From the NCBI GenBank assembly GCA_003577005.1, contig QEUW01000023.1:1-39255 (forward strand): a stretch of DNA of 39,255 nucleotides. The letters are read 5' to 3'. A program made the translations under genes and the position numbers. Below, in pieces: positions 1 through 7,214 of this stretch (positions within the stretch are counted from its first letter, which is position 1; every line of letters starts with the position of its first letter). The notes under the pieces are model-generated. The model ran no database searches. It saw only the letters and a program-made list of their open reading frames with translations, and was not told where the DNA came from. Source of the stretch: Chloroflexota bacterium. Lineage in GTDB: Bacteria; Chloroflexota; Anaerolineae; Caldilineales; Caldilineaceae.

Positions 1-909
1 ACCGGCGTCTGGGACCCCGACCGCAACACCAACGAATTTTGCGCTGCGTTGCCTACCTGGCGTGACCACGGCGTGCTGGCCTTTACGGTCAACTTTCAGG
101 GTGGCGGCGCCATCTATGAGCCCGAGGTCTACGACCACTACGACAACAACGGCTTCACCCCGCAGGGTGAACTCAAGCTCGCCTACGCCGACCGCATGAG
201 CCGTGTGCTCGCCCGCGCCGACGAACTAGGCATGGTGGCGATTGTCGGCTTCTTCTACTGGAAACATGTCCAGAAGCTGGCGGATGAGGCAGCCGTCTGG
301 CGAGCGGCGCACTCGGCGCTCGACTTCCTGGCCGGCAGCGGACATCGCAACATCCTCATCGAGATCGCCAACGAGACCGACATCACCGGCTTTGGTCACG
401 CTATCTTCCAACCCGGCGAGGCGCACAAGATGATCGACGCGCTGCGCCAGCGGCACCCGCAATTTAGCTATTCCACCAGCCAGGTGGGCGCCAACCCGGA
501 GACGGGACGCGGGATGCCGCCAGCATCGCTCGTCGAGGCCGCCGATTACGTCTTTCTCCACGGCAACGGCTGCGACCCGGCGCGGCTGGAGCGGGCCATC
601 CACAACGTGCAGGCCATGCCCGAGTTTCAGCGCCAGCCCAAACCGCTCATCATCAACGAAGACTCGCCTGGCCTCCCCAATCTAGAAGTGGCGTGGAGAA
701 ATTATGTCTCATGGGGCTATTACGACCAGGGCTTCGGTTCGGGCTGGAAGGGGGATCGCTGGGTGCGCTTTGAGACGCAACCGCGCGAACAAACTTATGA
801 AGCGCTGAGCGGCTTTCAGACCCCGCCGGTCAACTGGGGGATTAACACGGAGCACAAACGGGCATTCTTTACCCGCGTGGGCGAAATTACCGGGGCAACG
901 GGTGGCTGA
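1..909 (+). CDS. Glycoside-hydrolase-like TIM-barrel protein, 5' truncated
   Basis: The frame is open from the first base, so the true start lies outside the window; 302 residues are visible. Two Glu motifs in the order and spacing of clan GH-A retaining glycosidases can be seen: IEIANETD (Glu about visible residue 125, Asn-Glu pair typical of the acid/base) and LIINEDSPG (Glu about 220, candidate nucleophile). Aromatic-rich stretches (WGYYDQGFGSGW) fit a sugar cleft. The family cannot be fixed without the N-terminus; a cellulase-like (GH5-like) or related putative hydrolase is likely. The only internal start is TTG at 49, which is not convincing because the reading continues upstream. It ends just before a large palindromic repeat. 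Confidence 0.65.
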   Translation, partial: TGVWDPDRNTNEFCAALPTWRDHGVLAFTVNFQGGGAIYEPEVYDHYDNNGFTPQGELKLAYADRMSRVLARADELGMVAIVGFFYWKHVQKLADEAAVWRAAHSALDFLAGSGHRNILIEIANETDITGFGHAIFQPGEAHKMIDALRQRHPQFSYSTSQVGANPETGRGMPPASLVEAADYVFLHGNGCDPARLERAIHNVQAMPEFQRQPKPLIINEDSPGLPNLEVAWRNYVSWGYYDQGFGSGWKGDRWVRFETQPREQTYEALSGFQTPPVNWGINTEHKRAFFTRVGEITGATGG

Positions 910-940
910 TCGGAAGCAGAGCTTCTCGAAAGCACATTCA

Positions 941-1018
941 AGAACCGCGGATTGGCAGAAAGACGCGGATTTGTGCTGGAAAGCCAGCATCCGCGTCTTT
1001 CTGCCAATCCGCGGTTCT
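941..1018. repeat. Palindromic repeat, family A copy 1
   Basis: A perfect inverted repeat has 30-bp arms at 941-970 and 989-1018. The 18-base centre contains its own small stem (975-979 with 984-988). The outer arm begins AGAACCGCGGATT and an inner block is CGCGGAT. A second copy with the same outer and inner blocks lies at 13479-13555. It sits just after the glycoside-hydrolase-like gene but has no T-run, so it looks like an interspersed palindromic element rather than a classic terminator. Confidence 0.85.
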
Positions 1019-1217
1019 CATTGCTTTACCGACTCTTGAGAAATCCTAATGGGAAGCTCGCCCCGTTGACACGTCTTCGTTCCTCGTCTAAGATTAGCAA
1101 CAGTCGTAGGGGTTTGAACGGTCGCGCAGGCGCCCTACCAGTGCAATGAGGTTAGCCCGCCACCACTCAAACCCCTACGTCGCCTACCGAGTTCGGCTGC
1201 ATTTCGGGTTCGGGCAC

Positions 1218-1583
1218 ATGAATGAAAACGAGGCGACACAACTGATTTGGGTTTACACGGCCACCTGTTCGCAACGGGAAGCGGAAGCCATCGCCGCTGC
1301 CGCCGTTGGGGGGCGACTGGCCGCGGCGGCCCATGTGATCGGGCCGATTCACAGCATCTACCGCTGGCAAGGGCGGGTGGAGAGGGCCGAGGAGTGGTAC
1401 TGCGCCTGCAAGACGATTCGAGGGGCCTACGCCAAACTCGAACAGACAATTCAGTCGCTGCACTCTTATGAACTGCCGGCGATCTGGATTGTCCCAATTA
1501 CTGCCGGTGATCGACCCTATCTGGAATGGGTCAAAGAACAGGTCGAACAAACTGAAGCGGAGCAGACAAACGATGCCACATAG
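1218..1583 (+). CDS. cutA: CutA-like divalent cation tolerance protein
   Basis: This 121-residue protein matches the CutA1 family in length and pattern: an N-terminal strand with VYTATC, then a helix of Ala and Glu, IYRWQGRVERAEEWYCACKT (residues 47-66), and a C-terminal YELPAIWIVPI...YLEWV. CutA proteins form small ferredoxin-like trimers linked to copper and other divalent metals; the exact role is still unclear. The start at 1218 (MNENEATQ) fits family length; an upstream ATG at 1146 would add 24 unconserved residues. Its stop lies inside the next gene, which begins at 1573, so the two are probably translationally coupled. Confidence 0.88.
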   Translation: MNENEATQLIWVYTATCSQREAEAIAAAAVGGRLAAAAHVIGPIHSIYRWQGRVERAEEWYCACKTIRGAYAKLEQTIQSLHSYELPAIWIVPITAGDRPYLEWVKEQVEQTEAEQTNDAT

Positions 1584-1995
1584 CAATCCCAACCTGATCC
1601 ACGCGTTACGCGCGACGGCGGAGCGGCTAGAAGAGGGCGCCCGCTACGAATGGGGCCACATGGGTCGCTGCAACTGCGGTCACCTCGTGCAGACCATCAC
1701 CCAGATGAGCGATTACGAGATCGCCCGGTCAGTCGATTTTCAACTGGACGAGTGGAGCGAACATGCCCAAGACTACTGCGAAGGAACCGGCCACAAGGTC
1801 GACCACCTCTTCCTCACTTTGCAGGAGATGGGCTTTGGCTACCAAGATGTAATCCACCTGGAAAATCTGTCTGATGGGCGCGTGCTGACCCGCCTGGGCG
1901 AACGCCGCTATCTGCGCCGCAACTGCCGCGAGGATGCCGTGCTCTATCTGCGCACGATGGCCACGATGCTTGAGGAAGATCGATTGGAGCGATGA
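1573..1995 (+). CDS. Conserved small protein with CNCGH motif, unknown function
   Basis: A 140-residue protein starts at the ATG inside the last codons of cutA (11-base overlap). It carries YEWGHMGRCNCGHLVQ (Cys33, Cys35, His37) and later DYCEGTGHKVDHLF, which together could bind a metal, and it ends in an acidic helix. I recall similar proteins (WGHMG.CNCGHL...RRYLRRN.REDVVLYMR) in other bacteria but no assigned function. Its stop overlaps the start of the next gene by ATGA. The position between a CutA protein and a Rieske-like membrane protein fits a metal-related role, but that is only context. Confidence 0.75.
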   Translation: MPHSNPNLIHALRATAERLEEGARYEWGHMGRCNCGHLVQTITQMSDYEIARSVDFQLDEWSEHAQDYCEGTGHKVDHLFLTLQEMGFGYQDVIHLENLSDGRVLTRLGERRYLRRNCREDAVLYLRTMATMLEEDRLER

Positions 1996-2543
1996 ACCAC
2001 GCCCCCTCCAGCACCCCAAACTTACCCTACGTTCGTGAATGGCTACTTTGGGTGTGGCTGGTTGGGCTGCTCTTGATGCTTATCGGTACGGTCGTACTCT
2101 TTGCGCGCACCTTCGTACCACCCCCAACGGCCTTAGCGCTGGGACAGCAAACAGATTTTCCGCCCGGTACACCGGTCTTGGTCCAGCCCCGGCGCGACCT
2201 GCGCGTCTTTGTGGCGCATCTGGGAGATGAAATCTTCGTCTGGGATCGGCTGCCCACGGGATCAACGGCCTGCGCCCCACTGGTCTGGGTGGCGCATGAA
2301 CATCGTTTTGTGGACCCTTGCAGTGGGGGCAAGTGGTGCGCAGACGGCACCGTTGCCGACCCACGCATCACCGGCATCCGCACGTTGACCGGTTACCGCG
2401 CAGACGTTGACCCCGCCGGCCTGATCTCGATCTCCCTGAGCAAGCGGATAGATGGCCAACCTGCACCATCTGGCTTGTGGGCTGCAACGAGCCCAGCGGA
2501 GATGCCGCCCGACGAACTCTACTATTGCCAACACCTACGGTGA
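1992..2543 (+). CDS. Membrane-anchored protein with degenerate Rieske-like domain
   Basis: This 183-residue protein has one N-terminal membrane helix (about residues 17-40) and an outside domain. The segment from Cys94 to Gly119 follows the layout of a Rieske domain: a Cys near STACAP, a hydrophobic strand, HRFVDPC, GGKW, then DGTV. In a true Rieske protein the two motifs are C-x-H and C-x2-H. Here they read C-A-P and C-S-G-G, so both His ligands are missing and a [2Fe-2S] cluster is unlikely. It overlaps the previous gene by four bases (ATGA) and closes the cutA trio. The Rieske resemblance is my reading of the pattern and could be wrong. Confidence 0.65.
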   Translation: MNHAPSSTPNLPYVREWLLWVWLVGLLLMLIGTVVLFARTFVPPPTALALGQQTDFPPGTPVLVQPRRDLRVFVAHLGDEIFVWDRLPTGSTACAPLVWVAHEHRFVDPCSGGKWCADGTVADPRITGIRTLTGYRADVDPAGLISISLSKRIDGQPAPSGLWAATSPAEMPPDELYYCQHLR

Positions 2544-2552
2544 AATGAAAGC

Positions 2553-2576
2553 AAAAAACGGTTGGCGCTCTGCGCC
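2553..2576 (-). terminator. Possible rho-independent terminator of the RNA-binding protein gene
   Basis: On the minus strand a short GC stem (GGCGC, loop AGA, GCGCC at 2564-2576) is followed by six T residues (2553-2558). It lies about 130 bases beyond the stop of the RNA-binding protein gene. The stem is only 5 bp and four to five bases separate it from the T-run, so the call is tentative. Confidence 0.35.
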
Positions 2577-2579
2577 CGC

Positions 2580-2680
2580 TTTGCGAACGCAGAGCACACC
2601 GAGTTAGCGCGGAGAACACAGAGAGACTGCGTTATGAGCTTCGTCCCTTCTCTGCGTGCTATGCGAACCGCTCTTGGTTC
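2580..2680. repeat. Interspersed CACAGAG-type repeat, family D copy 1
   Basis: Imperfect blocks such as CGCAGAGCACACCGAG, AACACAGAGAGACTGCG and CTCTGCGTGCTATGCGAAC form a mix of direct and inverted repeats. A related element with similar CACAGAG and GTGTTCTCTG blocks is at 19301-19401. It separates two convergent genes and encodes nothing recognisable. Confidence 0.45.
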
Positions 2681-2704
2681 TGGATTATCAGGATTTGGAG
2701 GTGG

Positions 2705-3133
2705 CTACCACGGTGAACGGCGGTCGCCACCACGGCGGTCGCCACCACGGCGGTCGCCGCGCCGGTCATTCCCGCGGCGGTCACCCCGGCCACCGCGATC
2801 ACTGCGGTTATCGTACCGGCGCCCACCACCGCCAAACCCACCGCCGCCATAGCCGCCACCACCGCCAAAATTATCGCGGCGGGGACGCTCTTCGCGCGGG
2901 CGCGCCTCATTGACATTGAGCGGGCGCCCCTTGAATTCGGTGCCGTTGAGGGCCTTGATCGCGGCCTCGGCCTCAGCCTGGTTGGGCATCTCGACAAAAC
3001 CAAAGCCGCGCGACTCTTGTGTCATCCGATCTTTGATCACGGCTGCCGACATCACCTCGCCAAACTCGGCAAACGCCTGGCGCAGTTCATCTTCGGTGAC
3101 ATCCCGTGACAGATTGCCGACAAAGATATTCAC
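2705..3133 (-). CDS. RRM-domain RNA-binding protein with Gly/Arg-rich tail
   Basis: A 142-residue single-RRM protein resembles the cold-inducible Rbp family of cyanobacteria and other bacteria. RNP2 is IFVGNL (residues 3-8) and RNP1 is RGFGFVEM (42-49). After about residue 85 the protein becomes a Gly/Arg/Asp-rich tail with GGGG and DRRG repeats, an RGG-like region that binds RNA non-specifically. I chose the GTG at 3133-3131 because AAGGAG lies just upstream and the RRM starts at once; the frame is open for another 80 codons without conservation. The tail's repetitive DNA explains overlapping false reading frames on the plus strand. Confidence 0.92.
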   Translation of the reverse strand: MNIFVGNLSRDVTEDELRQAFAEFGEVMSAAVIKDRMTQESRGFGFVEMPNQAEAEAAIKALNGTEFKGRPLNVNEARPREERPRRDNFGGGGGYGGGGFGGGGRRYDNRSDRGGRGDRRGNDRRGDRRGGDRRGGDRRSPW

Positions 3134-3206
3134 AAACAATTCTCCTTTTACACCACCTCTTAACAAACGACGGTTCGACACTGCACGGGTGAATCTGTCA
3201 CAAGGA

Positions 3207-3236
3207 TTGATCATATTCAGACCGGTGTCGTATAAT
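3207..3236 (+). promoter_or_regulatory. Possible sigma-70 promoter
   Basis: TTGATC at 3207-3212 and a perfect TATAAT at 3231-3236 are separated by 18 bases. The next plus-strand gene, the dehydratase, starts about 330 bases downstream, beyond two hairpins. The -10 box is good and the -35 box is fair. Confidence 0.3.
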
Positions 3237-3334
3237 AAACTTCCCTGTCCATCATAGCACGACACTGGAGGTCCGTCAACGGGCAAATTGAGCCGGGTGC
3301 GTCCAGGATTAGGGACGAGAATTTGGCGACGCAA

Positions 3335-3431
3335 GCATTTCGGGAAAGGGCCCGAGATGCGCTGGTAAAACAAATCGACGCCGGCCCTTTCCCGGAATGC
3401 GAGTTACAGCGGGCAAGATGGCATCTTGCCC
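3335..3431. repeat. Two adjacent palindromes (18-bp arms and 10-bp arms)
   Basis: The arms at 3335-3352 and 3383-3400 are inverted copies with one mismatch (GCATTTCGGGAAAGGGCC and its partner). Immediately after comes a perfect palindrome, GGGCAAGATG/CATCTTGCCC, around 3421. The CTTTCCCGG-type arm resembles the inverted repeat at 22260-22320. These may be transcribed in the leader of the dehydratase gene. Confidence 0.65.
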
Positions 3432-3567
3432 TACTTGCCCCAAATTTTCAACACACCCAATGCGCCTAAGTACGGGTGAGTATCACTGGCCCAGGGATAG
3501 CCTCACCTGGCGCGTACACCCAGCCAGACCATGAGCCATCCTTTCCAACCACCAGCCAGAAGGCCAG

Positions 3568-5286
3568 ATGATGTCTACAGACAGCCGCAGTGCCAATTTC
3601 TTTAGCGAACCACATGTAGCCGGTTTTACTCATCGCGCCTTTACCAAAGCCATGGGCTATGATGATGCCGACTTGGCGCGACCAGTTATCGGCATTTGCA
3701 ATACCTTTAGCGAACTCAACAACTGCCACGCCCATCTGCGCCAACTGGCCGAAGCTGTCAAACGCGGAGTCTGGCAGGCCGGCGGTTTTCCGCTGGAATT
3801 TCCCACCATCTCCTTGGGCGAGATCTTCCTCAACCCGACCTCCATGCTCTACCGCAACCTGGCGGCTATGGACACCGAGGAGATGATCCGCGCCAACCCC
3901 ATCGACGGCGCGGTGCTGCTCACCGGCTGTGACAAAACAACGCCCGCCGCGCTGATGGGTGCGTGCAGCGCCGACCTGCCCTGCATCTTTCTCTCGGGTG
4001 GTCCGGCGCTCAACGGCCACTGGCGCGGGCAGACGCTGGGCGCCTGCACCGACTGCCGCCGCATGACCGCCGAGTTTAGCGCTGGGACCATCTCCGCTGA
4101 GACCTACCGTGAGATCGAGGAGAATGTCTTTCGCAGCCACGGCCACTGCATGGTCATGGGCACCGCCTCGACCATGAATTCGCTCACCGAGGCGCTGGGG
4201 CTGGCCCTGCCCGGCAACGGTGCCACCCCGGCCACCGACGCCGCTCGCCTCCGCCTGGCCGAGCAGACGGGACGCCGGATCGTCGCCCTGGCGCAGGCCG
4301 GCCAGCGCCCATCTTCACTCGTCACTCGTCACTCGTTTGAAAATGCCATTATCCTGCTGGCTGCGCTGGGTGGCAGTACAAATGCCGTGGTCCATCTGCC
4401 GGCCATTGCTGGGCGGCTGGGGATCGAACTGCCCCTCGATCTGTTTGACCAGATCAGCCGGCGCACTCCCCTCATCGCCAATCTGCGCCCCAGCGGCCAG
4501 TTTCAGATGGAAGATCTGCACTTTGCTGGCGGGGTCCCGGCTGTGCTCAAAGAGCTGCTCCCGTTGCTCCACGGCCATGCCATGACTGTCACCGGGCGCA
4601 CGCTGGCCGAGACGGTGCAAGATGCTGAAGTCTACGACCGCAACGTTATCCGTTCGCTGGCCGACCCGCTCCAGCCCGAAGGGGGGCTGGCGATCCTCCA
4701 CGGCAATCTGGCGCCGGAGGGGGCGGTCATCAAACATGCGGCGGCCACACCGGCCTTGTTGTGCCACCGGGGTAAAGCTGTGGTCTTCAAGAATTTCGAG
4801 GATGTGCGCGCCCGCATCGATGACCCGGATCTGCCGGTGACACCCGAGAGCGTACTGGTGCTACAAAATTCGGGGCCGGTAGGCGGGCCGGGCATGCCAG
4901 AGATCGGCATCCTGCCTATCCCGCAAAAACTACTCAAGGCGGGTGTGCGCGACATGGTGCGTATATCCGACGCCCGCATGAGCGGCACCGCCTATGGCAC
5001 AATCGTGCTCCATATAGCGCCGGAAAGCGCCGTGGGTGGCCCGCTGGCGCTGGTGCAGGATGGGGATGAGGTCGAGCTCGATGTACCCAACCGGCGTCTC
5101 CACCTCCACGTGGGCGAAGAAGAGCTGGCGCGGCGGCGGGAAGCGTGGCGCCCGCCGGAACCGGCTTACTCGCGTGGCTATGGCCAACTCTATTTGCAAC
5201 ATGTGACGCAGGCTCCCGCTGGCGTCGATTTCGACTTCTTGCGCGGCAGCGACCCGGTGCGACCAACCATACAACCCAAATTCTAA
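3568..5286 (+). CDS. IlvD/Edd-family dehydratase, probably sugar-acid dehydratase
   Basis: This 572-residue protein is a full-length member of the dihydroxy-acid dehydratase/phosphogluconate dehydratase family. The iron-sulfur ligand cysteines are seen in GICN (Cys44), TGCDK (Cys121) and HGHCMVMGTAST (Cys194). The ALGGSTNAVVHL block and the C-terminal MSGTAYGTIVLHIAPE motif are also typical. Length and the GHCMVMGTAS pattern fit the pentonate (L-arabonate/D-xylonate) branch, which removes water from sugar acids to give 2-keto-3-deoxy acids, better than the valine/isoleucine IlvD branch. I infer this from pattern only. The glycoside hydrolase and sugar importer in the window fit a carbohydrate role, but the gene is not in their operons. 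Confidence 0.85.
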   Translation: MMSTDSRSANFFSEPHVAGFTHRAFTKAMGYDDADLARPVIGICNTFSELNNCHAHLRQLAEAVKRGVWQAGGFPLEFPTISLGEIFLNPTSMLYRNLAAMDTEEMIRANPIDGAVLLTGCDKTTPAALMGACSADLPCIFLSGGPALNGHWRGQTLGACTDCRRMTAEFSAGTISAETYREIEENVFRSHGHCMVMGTASTMNSLTEALGLALPGNGATPATDAARLRLAEQTGRRIVALAQAGQRPSSLVTRHSFENAIILLAALGGSTNAVVHLPAIAGRLGIELPLDLFDQISRRTPLIANLRPSGQFQMEDLHFAGGVPAVLKELLPLLHGHAMTVTGRTLAETVQDAEVYDRNVIRSLADPLQPEGGLAILHGNLAPEGAVIKHAAATPALLCHRGKAVVFKNFEDVRARIDDPDLPVTPESVLVLQNSGPVGGPGMPEIGILPIPQKLLKAGVRDMVRISDARMSGTAYGTIVLHIAPESAVGGPLALVQDGDEVELDVPNRRLHLHVGEEELARRREAWRPPEPAYSRGYGQLYLQHVTQAPAGVDFDFLRGSDPVRPTIQPKF

Positions 5287-5294
5287 CCGGCCCA

Positions 5295-5320
5295 CGGAGT
5301 TCGCATGTGGGCGTGCGAAC
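5295..5320. repeat. 26-bp palindromic element, family E copy 1
   Basis: A 26-base element contains GTTCGCA and TGCGAAC as inverted arms around an 8-base centre. In the reverse orientation it matches the element at 9764-9789 at about 21 of 26 positions, including a shared GAACTCCG end. It lies just after the dehydratase stop. Confidence 0.55.
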
Positions 5321-5406
5321 ATCTGGCGCACACAGGGAGCATGTCGTTCATGCGATCAGCATCCAGGAGTTATTTTTGGACAGGTGTGTAGGAGAAATGG
5401 TATTAA

Positions 5407-6000
5407 GTGAAAACTACAAAGAGTAATGCGGATGAACTCCCCATTCTGCTCTTCGAGACGCAAGCAGAATGGGCGTCCTGGCTCGCAGAACATCACGCAG
5501 CGGCGCCCGGTCTTTGGCTACGGCTCGCCAAGAAAGCCGCCAATCTCAACTCCATCACCTACAGTGAGGCGCTCGAAGAGGCCCTCTGTTATGGGTGGAT
5601 CGACGGCCAGAAGAAGAGCTATGACGACCAATCGTGGTTGCAAAAATTTACGCCGCGCGGCCCACGGAGTATCTGGTCCAAGATCAATCGTGAAAAGGCC
5701 GAACAGTTGATCGAGAGCAAGCGTATGAAGCCGGCTGGTCTGGCCGCCGTCGAACGCGCCCGGCAGAATGGCCGCTGGAATGCCGCCTACGATTCGGCCA
5801 CTACCGCCACCGTCCCCGCCGATTTTCAGGCTGAACTGGACAAGAACTCAGAGGCGGCGGCCTTCTTTGCTACCCTCAACGGCACAAACCGCTACGCCAT
5901 CCTCTTTCGCATTCAAACCGCCCAAAAAGCGGAGACGCGCGCCAGGCGCATCCAGCAGTTTATTGAGATGTTAGCACGTGGGGAAAAACTATACCCATAG
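5407..6000 (+). CDS. YdeI/OmdA-family protein
   Basis: A 197-residue protein has the YdeI/OmpD-associated pattern: W..WL..HH at the N-terminus, then EALEEALCYGWIDGQ (about residues 54-68), FTPRGPRSIWSKINREKAEQLI, and a C-terminal helical domain. Members of this family have been linked to resistance to cationic peptides and bacteriocins in enterics; the molecular role is not settled. The start is GTG at 5407 with AGGAGA about 11 bases upstream. A short overlapping ATG frame at 5398 ends after nine codons and is probably not used. It is a single gene, convergent with the membrane protein that follows. Confidence 0.85.
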   Translation: MKTTKSNADELPILLFETQAEWASWLAEHHAAAPGLWLRLAKKAANLNSITYSEALEEALCYGWIDGQKKSYDDQSWLQKFTPRGPRSIWSKINREKAEQLIESKRMKPAGLAAVERARQNGRWNAAYDSATTATVPADFQAELDKNSEAAAFFATLNGTNRYAILFRIQTAQKAETRARRIQQFIEMLARGEKLYP

Positions 6001-6058
6001 TACATCACGGAGTGCGCACTCCGCAAGACCTGGCTCACGGGCTACATGAGTAGACTGA

Positions 6059-6220
6059 TCACGGCAGCACCAGTGCGCCCCCTGTGCCCACAATGGCTGC
6101 CACTGCGGTCTTGACCTGCACACGGCGCGCCTGGCGCCGTACTTGCGCCAGCTCGACGCCATCCGTAATCTGCTCTTCCCGGTCATCTAGATTGCGCGAA
6201 CCTCGCGCAGCCAGGCCAAT
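6059..6220 (-). other. In-frame continuation beyond the TGA, with hairpin at 6193-6209
   Basis: After the TGA the frame reads on as IGLAARGSRNLDDREE, then a helix with AQVRRQARRVQ and a hydrophobic end, stopping at TGA 6061-6059. This is ordered, protein-like sequence in the right frame. Eighteen bases after the TGA is the apex of a perfect 7-bp hairpin (TGCGCGA, loop GGT, TCGCGCA). Its distance, loop size and leading G fit the loose rules for bacterial SECIS elements. In GC-rich DNA such a hairpin may also arise by chance. Confidence 0.5.
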
Positions 6221-6487
6221 TCAGGTCTTCTCGCGCCACTGAAAAAAGCCCGATGCCGCGCCCCAAAAGAGGGGAAAGAGCGCCAGCCGCCACCAGCGGT
6301 CGGCGCCCAGCACCACCAGCGCCGCCAGGACAGCCAGACCAACGACGAAGGTCACAATGCCAAACCTCAACCGCTTGCGCCGTTCGCGCGGGCTGATGTT
6401 GGCGATACAGATCTCACCGGGTTCTTCGCCACCAGCCGGTGGCTGGCCGGTCTCCTGGTTCGACCCGGTATCCAAAAGAGTGTTCAT
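6221..6487 (-). CDS. Two-helix membrane protein ending at an in-frame TGA
   Basis: The open frame encodes 88 residues: a soluble start, CIANISPRERRKRL (Cys27), then two membrane helices (about 42-61 and 67-82) and FFQWREKT before TGA at 6223-6221. The same frame continues for 53 more codons that look like the rest of a conserved protein (see the next entry). From memory, relatives in Chloroflexi read KTC followed by a small hydrophobic residue at this point, so the TGA appears to replace a Cys codon. Explanations are a nonsense mutation, a sequence error, or selenocysteine. No function is known to me. Confidence 0.7.
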   Translation of the reverse strand: MNTLLDTGSNQETGQPPAGGEEPGEICIANISPRERRKRLRFGIVTFVVGLAVLAALVVLGADRWWRLALFPLFWGAASGFFQWREKT

Positions 6488-6540
6488 AAACGACTCCGGC
6501 CTGCAAAGATTAAGATGGGCTGCCCTGGTATTGGGGCCAC

Positions 6541-7194
6541 TTACTGAGCCAATACCAGCGCACCTCCCCGCCGGCCATTCTTCTGTCCTTGTTGCGCCAC
6601 GACGGGTCCAGCGTCGGTTGGCAAGATGCCGCCGGTGAGTACTTCCACCAACTCTGTGGCAAGTTCCTCAGCAGAATGTGAATAGACCCCGCGCCCCCAC
6701 TGAACGCCTGCACCATAGACGGACCAGCTCATAATGGCGGCTGTGGCTTCCAACATCGTGCGCTGGGGTGCGTCCCCAGACAGCCCCTGGTTGAGCCAAC
6801 GCAAGATGAACACGTAAAGCTCCTGATGCACCGCCATGGCAAAGCGCGAGGCAAATTGGGTGTCGGTCAGGCTACAGTGCGAATCGACGTGCGCAAGATA
6901 GTGGAACACCGTCACGCACAGCAGGCGGAGATTGTCCGCGGTCAACGGCGAGGTAGTGGAGAGCTTGCCCGCCAGGTGTGTCTGAAACTCGTCGCGGATC
7001 AGGCTGTCCACAAGCGCAAACTTGTCTTCAAAATGGGCATAAAAGGTGGCCCGGTTCACCGTGGCGCGTTCGGCAATGTCCTGCACGCTGATGGCCTGAA
7101 AACGCTTGTCAGCCAGCAATTCCCGAAAGGCCTGCTGCAACAGTTGGCGCGTACGCCTGACCCGTGGATCAGCGGGGTTCGGTTGTGTCTCCAT
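6541..7194 (-). CDS. TetR/AcrR-family transcriptional regulator
   Basis: The 217-residue protein has a TetR N-terminal domain: RRTRQLLQQAFRELLADKRFQAISVQDIAERATVNRATFYAHFEDKFALVDSLI carries the helix-turn-helix (about residues 36-55) with the signature YAHFEDK. The C-terminal ligand domain is helical and not diagnostic. It lies 20 bases downstream of the NmrA-type oxidoreductase gene on the same strand, so the pair likely formed a regulator-plus-target operon sensing an electrophile or quinone. A tandem 15-bp repeat upstream of that operon is a candidate operator. The reading frame is intact although its operon partner is broken. Confidence 0.9.
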   Translation of the reverse strand: METQPNPADPRVRRTRQLLQQAFRELLADKRFQAISVQDIAERATVNRATFYAHFEDKFALVDSLIRDEFQTHLAGKLSTTSPLTADNLRLLCVTVFHYLAHVDSHCSLTDTQFASRFAMAVHQELYVFILRWLNQGLSGDAPQRTMLEATAAIMSWSVYGAGVQWGRGVYSHSAEELATELVEVLTGGILPTDAGPVVAQQGQKNGRRGGALVLAQ

Positions 7195-7214
7195 ACTTCA
7201 CTTTTTACGAAAGA

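Larger units (their letters stand above)
3134..3567. other. Intergenic region with palindromes between divergent genes
   Basis: No gene is visible in these 434 bases. They hold the 5' leader of the RNA-binding protein gene, a possible plus-strand promoter, an inverted repeat at 3335-3352/3383-3400 and a perfect small palindrome at 3411-3431. The sequence before the dehydratase start has no strong ribosome binding site. Confidence 0.6.

Noticed and set aside
2562..2913. Plus-strand open frames of Arg/Pro and His/Arg/Gly repeats
   Set aside because: They mirror the Gly/Arg-rich tail of the RNA-binding protein on the minus strand and carry no independent evidence.
3134..3567. tRNA-like GGTTCGA sequence near 3176
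   Set aside because: No acceptor, D or anticodon stems can be drawn around it.
3568..5286. Assignment as the amino-acid biosynthetic dihydroxy-acid dehydratase
   Set aside because: The length, the GHCMVMGTAS pattern and the lack of ilv neighbours point more to a sugar-acid dehydratase. The choice is not certain, so no gene symbol is given.
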